A DNA stretch of 7,699 nucleotides. Source: Chryseobacterium gleum (GTDB lineage: Bacteria > Bacteroidota > Bacteroidia > Flavobacteriales_D > Sanyastnellaceae). Positions 1 through 7,048 of the stretch are shown piece by piece; positions within the stretch are counted from its first letter, which is position 1, and every line of letters starts with the position of its first letter. A program made the translations under genes and the position numbers. The stretch is taken from NCBI GenBank assembly GCA_945897395.1, contig CAMDFE010000063.1, positions 1 to 7,699 of the forward strand. Direction: 5' to 3'. A model generated the notes under the pieces. That model searched no databases, was not told the DNA's origin, and worked only from the letters and a program-made list of their open reading frames with translations.

Positions 1-1
1 A

Positions 2-409
2 AGACAATATAACAGACCATACCATAAAACCACAAATTAACCAAAGTGGCGTAAATCGGTTGTGCTTAAAGAACTTCGCTGCAAGCAGTGAGGTTATAGG
101 CACAGAAATTATTGCTGAAATAGCTATGAATCCGATAAGCCCGAACTTATTCTTTATAAAAACAATCCTTCTTCTTCCTTTCGTGAAAACTGGCTTTTTC
201 TTTTTCGACTTCAAATGACTGGTCCATTTAAAGTGATAAGTTCCTCCAAAATAAAATAACAAAACACCAACGGCGGCACCGGTGCCTGTTGTTAAGACCA
301 CTTCGCCAAATTGAATGTTTTCCTTTCCAGTTGCATAAATAGTAAATGGAGTAATGATGAATTTCACCACAGCCAGCATGCCGTACAGTATGAAGTGATA
401 AAATTCCAT
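2..409 (-). CDS. Small multi-pass inner-membrane protein, function unknown (partial, C-terminus off left edge)
   Basis: The reading frame is open from an ATG at 407-409 to the left edge, giving 136 residues without a stop. It begins MEFYHFILYGMLAVV. Hydrophobic stretches at about residues 6-25, 37-57, 88-111 and 120-136 suggest at least four membrane segments. Between segments 2 and 3 is a strongly basic loop (about 66-87, with a KSKKKK run and KGRRR), which by the positive-inside rule should be cytoplasmic. The third segment, with G-L-I-G-F and S-V-P-I-T-S, loosely recalls small multidrug-export-like membrane proteins, but that is a weak resemblance and I assign no function. The ATG follows the GAPDH stop with no gap (TAAATG), so it is probably co-transcribed with and translationally coupled to the GAPDH gene. 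The continuous reading frame, amphipathic layout and operon position make a real gene very likely. Confidence 0.8.
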   Translation of the reverse strand, partial: MEFYHFILYGMLAVVKFIITPFTIYATGKENIQFGEVVLTTGTGAAVGVLLFYFGGTYHFKWTSHLKSKKKKPVFTKGRRRIVFIKNKFGLIGFIAISAIISVPITSLLAAKFFKHNRFTPLWLICGFMVWSVILS

Positions 410-1402
410 TTAGTGTATTTTTAGTTTTTGTGCAGCATCGAGAAGTCGGTTGCTGTATCCCATTTCGTTGTCGTACCATCCGACAACTTTAATCATATAT
501 CCAATCACGGAAGTCAGTTCCGCATCAACAACGCAGCTGTGCTTGTTTCCAAGAATATCATTTGAAACCAAAGGTTCATGAGAAACTTCTAGAATATTTT
601 GCTGTGTATTGGCCCATTTTTCAAAAAGTTCATTAACCTCAACCGCTGTGGTTTTACTTCTAACCATAAAGGTTAAATCGGAAAGCGAGCCATTCGGAAC
701 AGGCACTCGAATACCGCAGCCTCCTAAACGTTCGCTAAGATGCGGAAAGACCTTCGTTAACGCTCTGGCCGCTCCTGTAGTCGTAGGCACTATAGATGTC
801 GCTGCTCCTCTCGCCCTGCGCAAATCTTTGTGCGGTGCATCGTGAAGCTTTTGGTCACCGGTGTACGAATGAACAGTTGAAATATAGCAGCTCTCAACAC
901 CGTAGGCATCATCTATCAATTGAATAACGGGTGCTGCATTATTTGTAGTGCAAGAAGCGCAAGAAATAATTTTTCTGTTTAAATCAATCTGGTCATCATT
1001 CACACCCACGATCCACATAGGCATTTTATCTTCCGAAGGAGCGGACAACAGAACACGAGTCGCTCCATCAGAAATGTGCTTTTCACATTGAGCTTCCGTT
1101 TTCATGGTTCCTGAACACTCAAAAACCAAATCAACGTTCATCTCGTTCCACGGAAACTCCGAAACGTTCTGAAAAAACCGAATTGTTCTTCCTCCAATAA
1201 GTGCTGTATTTTCATCAACTGATTCAATTGACATCTCAAAAATGCCTTGTGTTGAATCGTATTTAAGCAAATGCAATAGCGTAGGCATATCTGCCAAGTC
1301 GTGCACAGCAACTATCTCCAACTCATTTCTACGTAAGGCTTCTTTGAGCAAAGTTCTGCCAATTCGACCAAATCCGTTTATTGCTGCTCTGTATGTGCTC
1401 AT
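410..1402 (-). CDS. gap: Type I glyceraldehyde-3-phosphate dehydrogenase
   Basis: This enzyme oxidises and phosphorylates glyceraldehyde 3-phosphate to 1,3-bisphosphoglycerate with NAD(P)+ in cytoplasmic glycolysis, and runs in reverse in gluconeogenesis. The 330-residue length is normal. The Rossmann dinucleotide motif INGFGRIGR is at residues 8-16, and D35 in the HDLAD stretch fits the acidic residue that favours NAD over NADP. The catalytic cysteine is C151 in SCASCTTN, and the general-base histidine is H178 in TVHSYTGDQ. The RVPVPNGSLSDLT stretch (232-244) and WYDNEMGYSNRL (309-320) are family signatures. The usual Asn of SNASCTTNC is Cys148 here, and the usual Cys four residues after the catalytic one is Asn155. 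The gene follows a strong terminator, so it should have its own promoter in 1403-1457. The membrane-protein gene downstream begins directly at its stop. An AAGGAA abuts the ATG too closely to be a standard ribosome binding site. Erythrose-4-phosphate dehydrogenase is a less likely alternative. Confidence 0.96.
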   Translation of the reverse strand: MSTYRAAINGFGRIGRTLLKEALRRNELEIVAVHDLADMPTLLHLLKYDSTQGIFEMSIESVDENTALIGGRTIRFFQNVSEFPWNEMNVDLVFECSGTMKTEAQCEKHISDGATRVLLSAPSEDKMPMWIVGVNDDQIDLNRKIISCASCTTNNAAPVIQLIDDAYGVESCYISTVHSYTGDQKLHDAPHKDLRRARGAATSIVPTTTGAARALTKVFPHLSERLGGCGIRVPVPNGSLSDLTFMVRSKTTAVEVNELFEKWANTQQNILEVSHEPLVSNDILGNKHSCVVDAELTSVIGYMIKVVGWYDNEMGYSNRLLDAAQKLKIH

Positions 1403-1457
1403 TTCCTTAACTCAGTTGCTTCTAACGAAAGTAAGTCATTATACAGAAAACACCCAC

Positions 1458-1485
1458 AAAAAAAGAGGCCCTAGCGGGCCTCTTT
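1458..1485 (-). terminator. Rho-independent terminator of the T9SS propeller gene
   Basis: A perfect 10-bp inverted repeat, AAAGAGGCCC (1462-1471) and GGGCCTCTTT (1476-1485), flanks a four-base TAGC loop. Read on the minus strand, the GC-rich stem is followed by seven consecutive T residues (1464 down to 1458). It begins 19 bp after the stop codon of the minus-strand gene at 1504-4776. On the plus strand the hairpin is followed only by TTTCCTTCC, so it should work mainly on minus-strand transcripts. It marks the boundary between the secreted-protein gene and the GAPDH unit. Confidence 0.92.
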
Positions 1486-1503
1486 CCTTCCATTTGGAAT
1501 TTC

Positions 1504-4500
1504 TTATTGCTTTATAAATTTCGCTGTTCCGCTTGCGTTACCAGCAAATGTTTTCACAACATATGTTCCTGTTGCAAGAGATTCAACACCCAAATCAATT
1601 TTGTGTGATCCTGGGGTCAATTGTCCAACATTTACATTTTTCACCAATTGACCGTTCACGTTATACACTTGAACGTAAGCTTGATTAACTGTTGAGGTAA
1701 CATTCAAGTTAACGAACGCTGTGTTTGTTGTTGGGTTCGGGTAAACCGACAAGCTAACGTCGTTTCCATCAACACCAGTGCCGTTGTTTTCAGCAACATC
1801 TACAGAGAAGAAATCATCGCTGCGGAAGATTCCTCGTCCGTGTGTACCTGCATAGATTACTCCGTAGTTTTCTGGGTTCATGTATGGCCGTTGTCCAACT
1901 TGTTGCTGACGTAAATCAAACACTGGAACATATGCTAAAGATCCAACACTTGCACCCGCCGAAGGCTCGGCTGGAATTCCAGATGAAACTCCTGAACTAT
2001 GCGTCCAAGTTGTTCCACCGTCATTGGTTGCCCAAATGCCGTATTCTGTTCCAAGAACAATTGTGTTTCCTGAAGGATCACTAACATCGATTATTGAAGA
2101 ATAGATTGGCATCTTGTTCAATGGAGACGTGTTGTACCAGATGTTTGTAAAGGTTGGTGTTGTCGCCGTGGAGTTGAATGACTCTCTTACTTTTCCACTT
2201 CCAACGCTTCCGTATCCACCAACTGTAATAACAAGGTGATCAACATTGTTCGGGTCAGAAGCAATACTTGTTATAGTTCCACCCGCATTTGTGATTAACG
2301 TTTGAGTTGTTAAGTTCGAAATATCATCTACACTCCAAACCTGATTGAATCCGGTTACTCTGTATAACGTTCCACTCCAACTACTGTAATACAAAGTGTT
2401 TCCGTCTTTCGAGAATTCATAAGCTTTAACTCCAGCACCCGGAGCATTTCCGATTTTCCACCAATCCGGAGAAGTGTTAAAGTTCAATGCCTGACGAGTC
2501 ATCCACAGACCTTCTGTCCCGTAGAATCCTGTAACAAAGATTGAAGTGAACTTGTCCTGAACCTGCCAGCGCTCACGAACATTTTCCAACTGATCAGCAG
2601 CATAGTAGTACCAAGTTGTAGTCGTACACTGAATATCTAGAACAGGAACATTGATGAACGTTGTATCCACTCCTACCACAACAATTGAACTGTCATTAAC
2701 AATAATTTGAGCTCCTGTTATTGGGTTGATAATGGTATCTGACCAATAAATCGTTACCGTTTGCTCGGTAATCTGATCTATTACGTCCTGGTAACCAACA
2801 ATAGTCGTATCACAAATAGTAGAATCTACGGTTGAGGTCAAAGCCTGGGCTTCTAACCAAGAGTAGTTTGGATCTGCCGTAAGTGGGGTTGTTGAATATA
2901 CAGCTGGACGGTCTAACACCTCCCAGAAATGAAGTGTATCACCAACAGGGAATCTGTATGGGAATGGTAACGTCATATTCTGAGTATATAATGCCGTGTC
3001 TAGCCAAGTCGTGTCTGTTCCGTTCACAGAACTAAACAAATCGAAATCACGGTTATTCACCAACCACACATATTGTTGCGAGTTTTCATCGTTGGTGTTT
3101 TCGAACAAGCGCATAGTAGTATAGAAAGATCCTGCCTCTCCATCATCTCCAATTACTGCAAGAACTTCATCATCGTAGAATTCACCACCCGAACCTTGAG
3201 CATTCAAGCGACTAATTGCTCCGTAATAAACAGATGAGAAAGCAACGTTAACACCTGGTACAGTTACGTTTGAAATTTCACAATCAAATCCATCACCACC
3301 ACCAACTGAAACACCTTGCTGCCATGAGATTGTATTGAAGTTGGAATTTTCCATTCCAGGAATCAAGATTGTTCCGTTGTCTTGTGCACCACCCATAGCT
3401 GCATATCCACCGCCGTGAGCAATTCCATAAAACTGGGTTACGTTGTAACCACGGTTAATGGCCGTAAAGGTGTTACCACCATCTATTGACTTGAATACTC
3501 CACCGTCGCAACCTATAAACCAATCTCCATTCGGAGCAATCTCAAATGTTTGAATGTCACTGTGCACATAATATTGAGAACTACCGAAATCGAAGTTCGC
3601 TGCAATCTGTTCCGGTTGGGTGTTCGCACCAGCCTTCCACAAGGTCACTCCACCAACCCAACATACGCCTGGGTCGCCTGGTTTAACCGCTAATGCCAAA
3701 TCGTAGTAAGCCTGACCGTTTTCACCAAACACTTCATATACGTTATCAATACCCGTTGGCCATTTCACTGACCATGAATTTCCTTTATCATTTGTATAAT
3801 ATACACCTCCCATGATTCCGCCTTGTGCATACAGGACATAGGCAACATTTGAATCATCACGAGAAATAGAAATACGTGTGCGTTGTTTGTTGGTCATCCC
3901 TGAAGAAGCTCCCACTTGAGTGAAACTTGCTCCTCCGTCTAACGAGCGGTAAACACGTCCGTTTGAAACTCCTACGTAACAAACCGATCCGTCCATAGAC
4001 CATTCAATGTCATGTCCACCTGTGTTTGGAATACCTGAAACACTCATGTTTGGAGCAGTCATACCGGGCTCCCAATATCCAACGCCTTCGGCACCAGCTA
4101 TCCAAATTCTTCCTGCTATGTTCGCATCTGCACTAAGATCGTTGATGTAGGCCCAGTTGTCACCTGCTGTTAATTCAGCTGGGTCTGTTCCCGGCACAAT
4201 CTCCCAAGAAGCTCCTTGGTCAGTTGAACGATACATTCCACATCCGATTGATCCGCTTGATCCATTGCCATCGCCACCATCAAATTGACTACCTGTCGCA
4301 ACGTAGATAGCACCATCTTCAGTAGCATCAATCGAACTGATCGACATTACTCTTCCAAAAGTGTCTAATGACTCTACACGAGACCAGTTGTTTCCGCCAT
4401 TGGTAGATTTGTACAAACCGCCGGTTACAGATCCCGCGAAAATCACATTGTCTGTTAGAGCCAAAATTGCACGAGTACGGCCACCGATATTATCCGGTCC

Positions 4501-4776
4501 CATTTCCCACCAACTCATATTTAATTCACGATTTCCTTGCAAACGATCAATGTCGTTCACCGCCGCGGTCATTTCCACAACGTCTGTTACTTCAAAGTTT
4601 CCTGTAATAAGGTTACCACGAAGTTTCTTTAAAATATCCACAGATTCGTTATATCCTTCAGCTTGAACATTGCGCGGCGCAAAGCTCGCACGCTGACTGT
4701 TGTTATTCACCATAACAACTGCTACAGTGGATGCAAAAACAACTCCAGAGGACAAAAGTAAATTTTTTAATTTCAT
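1504..4776 (-). CDS. Secreted Asp-box beta-propeller protein with T9SS type A C-terminal sorting domain
   Basis: This 1090-residue protein is predicted to be exported by Sec, moved across the outer membrane by the type IX system, and anchored or released at the surface. It starts MKLKNLLLSS with a hydrophobic segment to about residue 23; the cleavage site is unclear. At 89-104 is a W-W-E-M-G-P-D-N-I-G-G-R-T-R-A-I stretch typical of secreted bacteroidotal propellers. Asp-box (BNR, sortilin/VPS10-like) blade motifs are STNGGNNW (124-131), STDQGASW (184-191), SLDGGASF (278-285), TNDKGNSW (328-335), SIDGGNTF (430-437) and TNDGGTTW (917-924), plus a degenerate FRSDD near 985. Residues about 500-830 lack these motifs and include a Thr/Val/Ile/Asp-rich piece (650-722). 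The sorting domain spans about 1008-1090, with YPNP (1012-1015), a VYNVNGQLV strand, L-A-T-G-T-Y-V-V, and the terminal KFIKQ. The gene appears monocistronic, with its own promoter candidate and terminator. No catalytic site is evident: adhesion, glycan binding or hydrolysis are all possible, so the ligand is unknown. Confidence 0.93.
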   Translation of the reverse strand: MKLKNLLLSSGVVFASTVAVVMVNNNSQRASFAPRNVQAEGYNESVDILKKLRGNLITGNFEVTDVVEMTAAVNDIDRLQGNRELNMSWWEMGPDNIGGRTRAILALTDNVIFAGSVTGGLYKSTNGGNNWSRVESLDTFGRVMSISSIDATEDGAIYVATGSQFDGGDGNGSSGSIGCGMYRSTDQGASWEIVPGTDPAELTAGDNWAYINDLSADANIAGRIWIAGAEGVGYWEPGMTAPNMSVSGIPNTGGHDIEWSMDGSVCYVGVSNGRVYRSLDGGASFTQVGASSGMTNKQRTRISISRDDSNVAYVLYAQGGIMGGVYYTNDKGNSWSVKWPTGIDNVYEVFGENGQAYYDLALAVKPGDPGVCWVGGVTLWKAGANTQPEQIAANFDFGSSQYYVHSDIQTFEIAPNGDWFIGCDGGVFKSIDGGNTFTAINRGYNVTQFYGIAHGGGYAAMGGAQDNGTILIPGMENSNFNTISWQQGVSVGGGDGFDCEISNVTVPGVNVAFSSVYYGAISRLNAQGSGGEFYDDEVLAVIGDDGEAGSFYTTMRLFENTNDENSQQYVWLVNNRDFDLFSSVNGTDTTWLDTALYTQNMTLPFPYRFPVGDTLHFWEVLDRPAVYSTTPLTADPNYSWLEAQALTSTVDSTICDTTIVGYQDVIDQITEQTVTIYWSDTIINPITGAQIIVNDSSIVVVGVDTTFINVPVLDIQCTTTTWYYYAADQLENVRERWQVQDKFTSIFVTGFYGTEGLWMTRQALNFNTSPDWWKIGNAPGAGVKAYEFSKDGNTLYYSSWSGTLYRVTGFNQVWSVDDISNLTTQTLITNAGGTITSIASDPNNVDHLVITVGGYGSVGSGKVRESFNSTATTPTFTNIWYNTSPLNKMPIYSSIIDVSDPSGNTIVLGTEYGIWATNDGGTTWTHSSGVSSGIPAEPSAGASVGSLAYVPVFDLRQQQVGQRPYMNPENYGVIYAGTHGRGIFRSDDFFSVDVAENNGTGVDGNDVSLSVYPNPTTNTAFVNLNVTSTVNQAYVQVYNVNGQLVKNVNVGQLTPGSHKIDLGVESLATGTYVVKTFAGNASGTAKFIKQ

Positions 4777-4809
4777 AAATGCTAGGTTAAGCTATTAGAT
4801 CATTTTGGC

Positions 4810-4838
4810 GCAAGATAATTGAGAAATGCTTATTCAAA
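4810..4838 (-). promoter_or_regulatory. Candidate bacteroidotal sigma-A promoter for the T9SS propeller gene
   Basis: On the minus strand a TTTG (4838-4835), part of a TTTTTTG run, is followed after exactly 17 bp by TATCTTGC (4817-4810). This resembles the Bacteroidota -33 TTTG and -7 TAnnTTTG elements, but the -7 box misses two of the last four bases. Initiation would fall near position 4803, giving a leader of about 27 bases. It lies in the 114-bp gap between lipA and the propeller gene, where no terminator is visible for lipA, so read-through from lipA is also possible. Confidence 0.35.
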
Positions 4839-4890
4839 AAAGGATTGGACGCTTTTTATTTGCTTTTTTTTCCTTCCCACCGAATATTCT

Positions 4891-5748
4891 TTAAAACAGA
4901 TGTTTTTCAGCGTGATACGAGGAGCGAACCAGAGGGCCACTTTCAACGAATCGATATCCCATTTTTAATCCAATTTCTTCGTACTCCTTAAACTGTTCTG
5001 GAGTCACGAATTCCTGAACTGGCAGGTGTTTGCGCGTAGGCTGTAGGTATTGCCCTAAAGTTAACACATCTACTTGAACCGACCTCAAATCCTCCATAGT
5101 CTCTATAACTTCATCCCTCGTTTCGCCCAACCCGATCATAACTCCACTTTTCGTTCGCATCCCGCCTTTTTTCAATCTGAACAAAACTTCAAGGGAACGA
5201 TCATATTTCGCTTGAATGCGAACTTGTTTGGTAAGTCGTCGCACAGTTTCCAAATTGTGAGATACAATATCGGGCGCAACGTCAATGATGCGTTGCAGAT
5301 TCTCCCAATTTCCAGCAAAATCAGGAATCAATGTTTCCATTGTGGTACCTGGAGATTTTGCGCGAACCAATTCAACCGTCTTCACCCAAATCTCAGATCC
5401 TCCATCGGCAAGATCATCGCGATCCACGGAAGTAATAACCGCATGCTTAACGCCCATCAACTTCACCGAATTCGCTACACGAGCAGGTTCAAACGGATCT
5501 GCCTCCAAAGGCTTACCCGTAGACACCGCGCAAAACCCGCAAGACCGCGTGCAGATATTTCCTAATATCATGAAAGTAGCTGTTCCTTCCCCCCAACATT
5601 CGCCCATGTTCGGACAGTTACCACTTTCGCAAATGGTATGCAGCTTATGCTCATCTACAAGAGACCTTACTTTTCTGTAATTCTCTCCTGTAGGAAGTTT
5701 AACCTTGAGCCACTTCGGCTTGGGAATTCTTTGCTCTTCTTGTTCCAT
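4891..5748 (-). CDS. lipA: Lipoyl synthase (radical SAM)
   Basis: LipA inserts two sulfur atoms at C6 and C8 of octanoyl groups bound to the lipoyl domains of 2-oxoacid dehydrogenases and GcvH, in the cytoplasm. The auxiliary [4Fe-4S] cluster ligands are C40, C45 and C51 in CESGNCPNMGEC. The radical-SAM cluster ligands are C66, C70 and C73 in CTRSCGFC (CX3CX2C). The C-terminal RSSYHA motif (275-280) carries the conserved serine ligand of the auxiliary cluster. TSVDRDDLADGGS (107-119), SHNLETV (163-169) and GQYLQPTRKHLPV (232-244) are further family signatures. The 285 residues are a full-length, compact form; E. coli LipA is longer at the N-terminus. AAAGGA lies about 11 bases before the ATG, a reasonable ribosome binding site. 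The 30-bp gap to the upstream envelope-protein gene suggests co-transcription. No lipB or ligase gene is in the window. Confidence 0.98.
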   Translation of the reverse strand: MEQEEQRIPKPKWLKVKLPTGENYRKVRSLVDEHKLHTICESGNCPNMGECWGEGTATFMILGNICTRSCGFCAVSTGKPLEADPFEPARVANSVKLMGVKHAVITSVDRDDLADGGSEIWVKTVELVRAKSPGTTMETLIPDFAGNWENLQRIIDVAPDIVSHNLETVRRLTKQVRIQAKYDRSLEVLFRLKKGGMRTKSGVMIGLGETRDEVIETMEDLRSVQVDVLTLGQYLQPTRKHLPVQEFVTPEQFKEYEEIGLKMGYRFVESGPLVRSSYHAEKHLF

Positions 5749-5778
5749 TTGTTATCTTATCCTTTCACTACTCTTTAA

Positions 5779-6549
5779 TCACTTGTTATATTTCCTTCCG
5801 ATGAAAAAATGCACATAACCCGAAACAAACAACCAGTGGTTTTTTGCCCCATCGGGAAGAGTGGCCAAAATCTGATTCGACATAATTTCAATTCGTTTGG
5901 GATAAGCTTCCGCCGCCATTCCTATTTCAAAACCCTTTATACCGTCGCGATAATTACTGTATTCAAAAGACATGGATGTCTTGGCCGAAAACCCCGGCAC
6001 AAAAGCCAGCTCACTGAAACCTAAAAAGTTACTCGCCCTTCCATAAATATTATCGACGTAATGCTTGTTCGGATCGAATTTCTCGGTGGACAAACTATAC
6101 CCGTTTAAGTTCGGATCTATGACTAAGACTTCCAAATAAATGGGACGTAAAAGAGCTAAAGAAGGTCCCATTCCCCAAGTGTAAGAAACTTGAACGCCTG
6201 ACTTTCGGAGTTTTTCGGAAATGACTTTTTTATACCCGTAACTCAATTTGAAGTTGTACATAGCATTTTGCTTTCCGAATACATACGGGCGAGCACTAGG
6301 ATCCTGGAAATAGGACTTGATCTCTTTCTCGTGCTTCACAAAATTGAAATCATAGGACACTTGCCTAATCTTGAAAGCCCCTTTATTCATGCCCTTCACG
6401 TATGAAACTCCCCAGCCGTTGGTTCGAATAACCAATCCACCGTATTTCTGATGAGTGTATATCCCTATTACACCTTCTTTTATCTCTTCTTGCGCACAAA
6501 CAAATGAAGAGCCCAAGATGCGTAATAAAAGTAGTTGCCAATGCTTCAT
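5779..6549 (-). CDS. Exported envelope protein of unknown function, probably beta-rich, upstream of lipA
   Basis: I do not recognise a named function. The frame is open to an ATG at 6567, but I chose the ATG at 6549 because it gives a classical signal peptide, MKHWQLLLLR..SSFVCA cut before Q20; the longer form would place polar residues ahead of it. The cysteine at 18 is not in a proper lipobox (Val precedes it), so a soluble or outer-membrane protein is more likely than a lipoprotein. The mature part of about 237 residues alternates polar and hydrophobic residues in short stretches rich in Tyr, Phe and Gly (GGLVIRTNGWGVSYVKG, FKLSYGYKK, MSFEYSNYRDGIKGFEIGMA, WLFVSGYVHFFIG), as expected for an outer-membrane beta barrel. 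YVDNIYGRAS (164-173) and AYPKRIEIM (215-223) look like conserved motifs of a bacteroidotal protein family I recall only as hypothetical. Its stop lies 30 bp before lipA, so the two are probably one unit. Confidence 0.85.
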   Translation of the reverse strand: MKHWQLLLLRILGSSFVCAQEEIKEGVIGIYTHQKYGGLVIRTNGWGVSYVKGMNKGAFKIRQVSYDFNFVKHEKEIKSYFQDPSARPYVFGKQNAMYNFKLSYGYKKVISEKLRKSGVQVSYTWGMGPSLALLRPIYLEVLVIDPNLNGYSLSTEKFDPNKHYVDNIYGRASNFLGFSELAFVPGFSAKTSMSFEYSNYRDGIKGFEIGMAAEAYPKRIEIMSNQILATLPDGAKNHWLFVSGYVHFFIGRKYNK

Positions 6550-6617
6550 ACGACAAAGTGAGGGCACGCAGGTTCAACATATCTCTCCAATAAAAACTAA
6601 TTTCATTTGTTCTATGT

Positions 6618-6625
6618 TAGTTTTG
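6618..6625 (+). promoter_or_regulatory. Candidate -7 promoter box for the OsmC-family gene
   Basis: TAGTTTTG is an exact match to the bacteroidotal -7 consensus TAnnTTTG and lies 12 bases before the chosen ATG at 6638. No TTG is present at the usual 17-20 bp upstream, the nearest TTTG being only 8 bp away, so the promoter is incomplete. If used, transcription would start around 6630-6632, giving a very short leader. It would also exclude the upstream in-frame ATGs at 6455 and 6614 as starts. Confidence 0.35.
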
Positions 6626-6637
6626 AAAAAAAAGCAT

Positions 6638-7045
6638 ATGACTAAAATGTCTGTTCTATACTCAGGACACCTTCGTTGCCAAGTTGTTCATGCACAAAGT
6701 AACACCCAAATTGAAACCGATGCTCCGCTCGACAACAAAGGGAAGGGAGAACGGTTTTCTCCTACCGATCTTCTGTGCACATCGCTTGCCACCTGCATAC
6801 TAACCACCATGGCCATAGCAGCTGAAGAACGAAGTTGGAAGTTTGAAGGGATAACTGCAACTATTGAAAAAATTATGAATCAAACGCCTCGTAGAATTGG
6901 TGAAATAAAAATTCATTTCATTTTCCCAAATTTAGATTACGATGATAGTATGAAAGAAAAAATACAGCGCTACGCTCATGCTTGCCCGGTAGGCCGCAGC
7001 CTCAGCTCGGAAGTATTACAAACAGTAACATTCGAGTTTAATTGA
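6638..7045 (+). CDS. OsmC/Ohr-family protein (probable thiol-dependent peroxidase)
   Basis: OsmC-family proteins are small cytoplasmic dimers that reduce organic or inorganic hydroperoxides with a pair of cysteines. From the ATG at 6638 the protein has 135 residues, normal for the family. The frame stays open to an ATG at 6455, but that would add 61 polar, unrelated residues antisense to the neighbouring gene. An ATG at 6647 (residue 4) is an alternative start. Family features are RFSPTDLL (39-46) leading into the central helix with SLATCILTTMAI (49-60), then KFEGITATIEK (68-78) and ACPVGRSL (115-122). C53 and C116 fit the peroxidatic and resolving cysteines; C14 and C47 are additional. It resembles the YhfA-like branch more than Ohr, so the substrate is unsure. 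It is divergent from the envelope-protein gene and convergent with a small lipoprotein gene, with 3 bp between stops. Confidence 0.93.
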   Translation: MTKMSVLYSGHLRCQVVHAQSNTQIETDAPLDNKGKGERFSPTDLLCTSLATCILTTMAIAAEERSWKFEGITATIEKIMNQTPRRIGEIKIHFIFPNLDYDDSMKEKIQRYAHACPVGRSLSSEVLQTVTFEFN

Positions 7046-7048
7046 ATA

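Noticed and set aside
228..479. 83-residue minus-strand ORF across the junction between GAPDH and the membrane protein
   Set aside because: It is an out-of-frame shadow of two better-supported genes, with a Cys/Trp/Arg-rich composition and no recognisable features.
1426..1460. Possible GAPDH promoter: TACTTTCG at 1433-1426 with TTTG at 1460-1457 on the minus strand, and a TATAAT nearby
   Set aside because: The -7 box has a mismatch, the 23-bp spacing is long, and the TTTG is part of the upstream terminator T-tract, so the evidence is too weak to list.
1842..2084. Plus-strand 80-codon ORF, with similar ones at 609-845, 1242-1517 and 4361-4666
   Set aside because: All are antisense to well-supported minus-strand genes and show no domain or export pattern of their own.
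4777..4890. T-rich runs between lipA and the propeller gene as a lipA terminator
   Set aside because: On the minus strand these are A-runs, and no stable stem precedes a T-tract; only a short GAATATTC palindrome is present.
5074..5680. Two overlapping plus-strand ORFs (163 and 131 codons) antisense to lipA
   Set aside because: They lie wholly opposite a highly conserved lipA, share no protein-like pattern, and their openness follows from lipA codon constraints.
6383..6580. 65-residue minus-strand ORF overlapping the start of the envelope-protein gene
   Set aside because: It is a different frame of the region encoding the signal peptide, which is clearly in the other frame.
6455..6637. N-terminal 61-codon extension of the OsmC-family frame
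   Set aside because: It is antisense to the start of the envelope-protein gene, adds nothing like the OsmC family, and lies mostly upstream of the only good promoter box.
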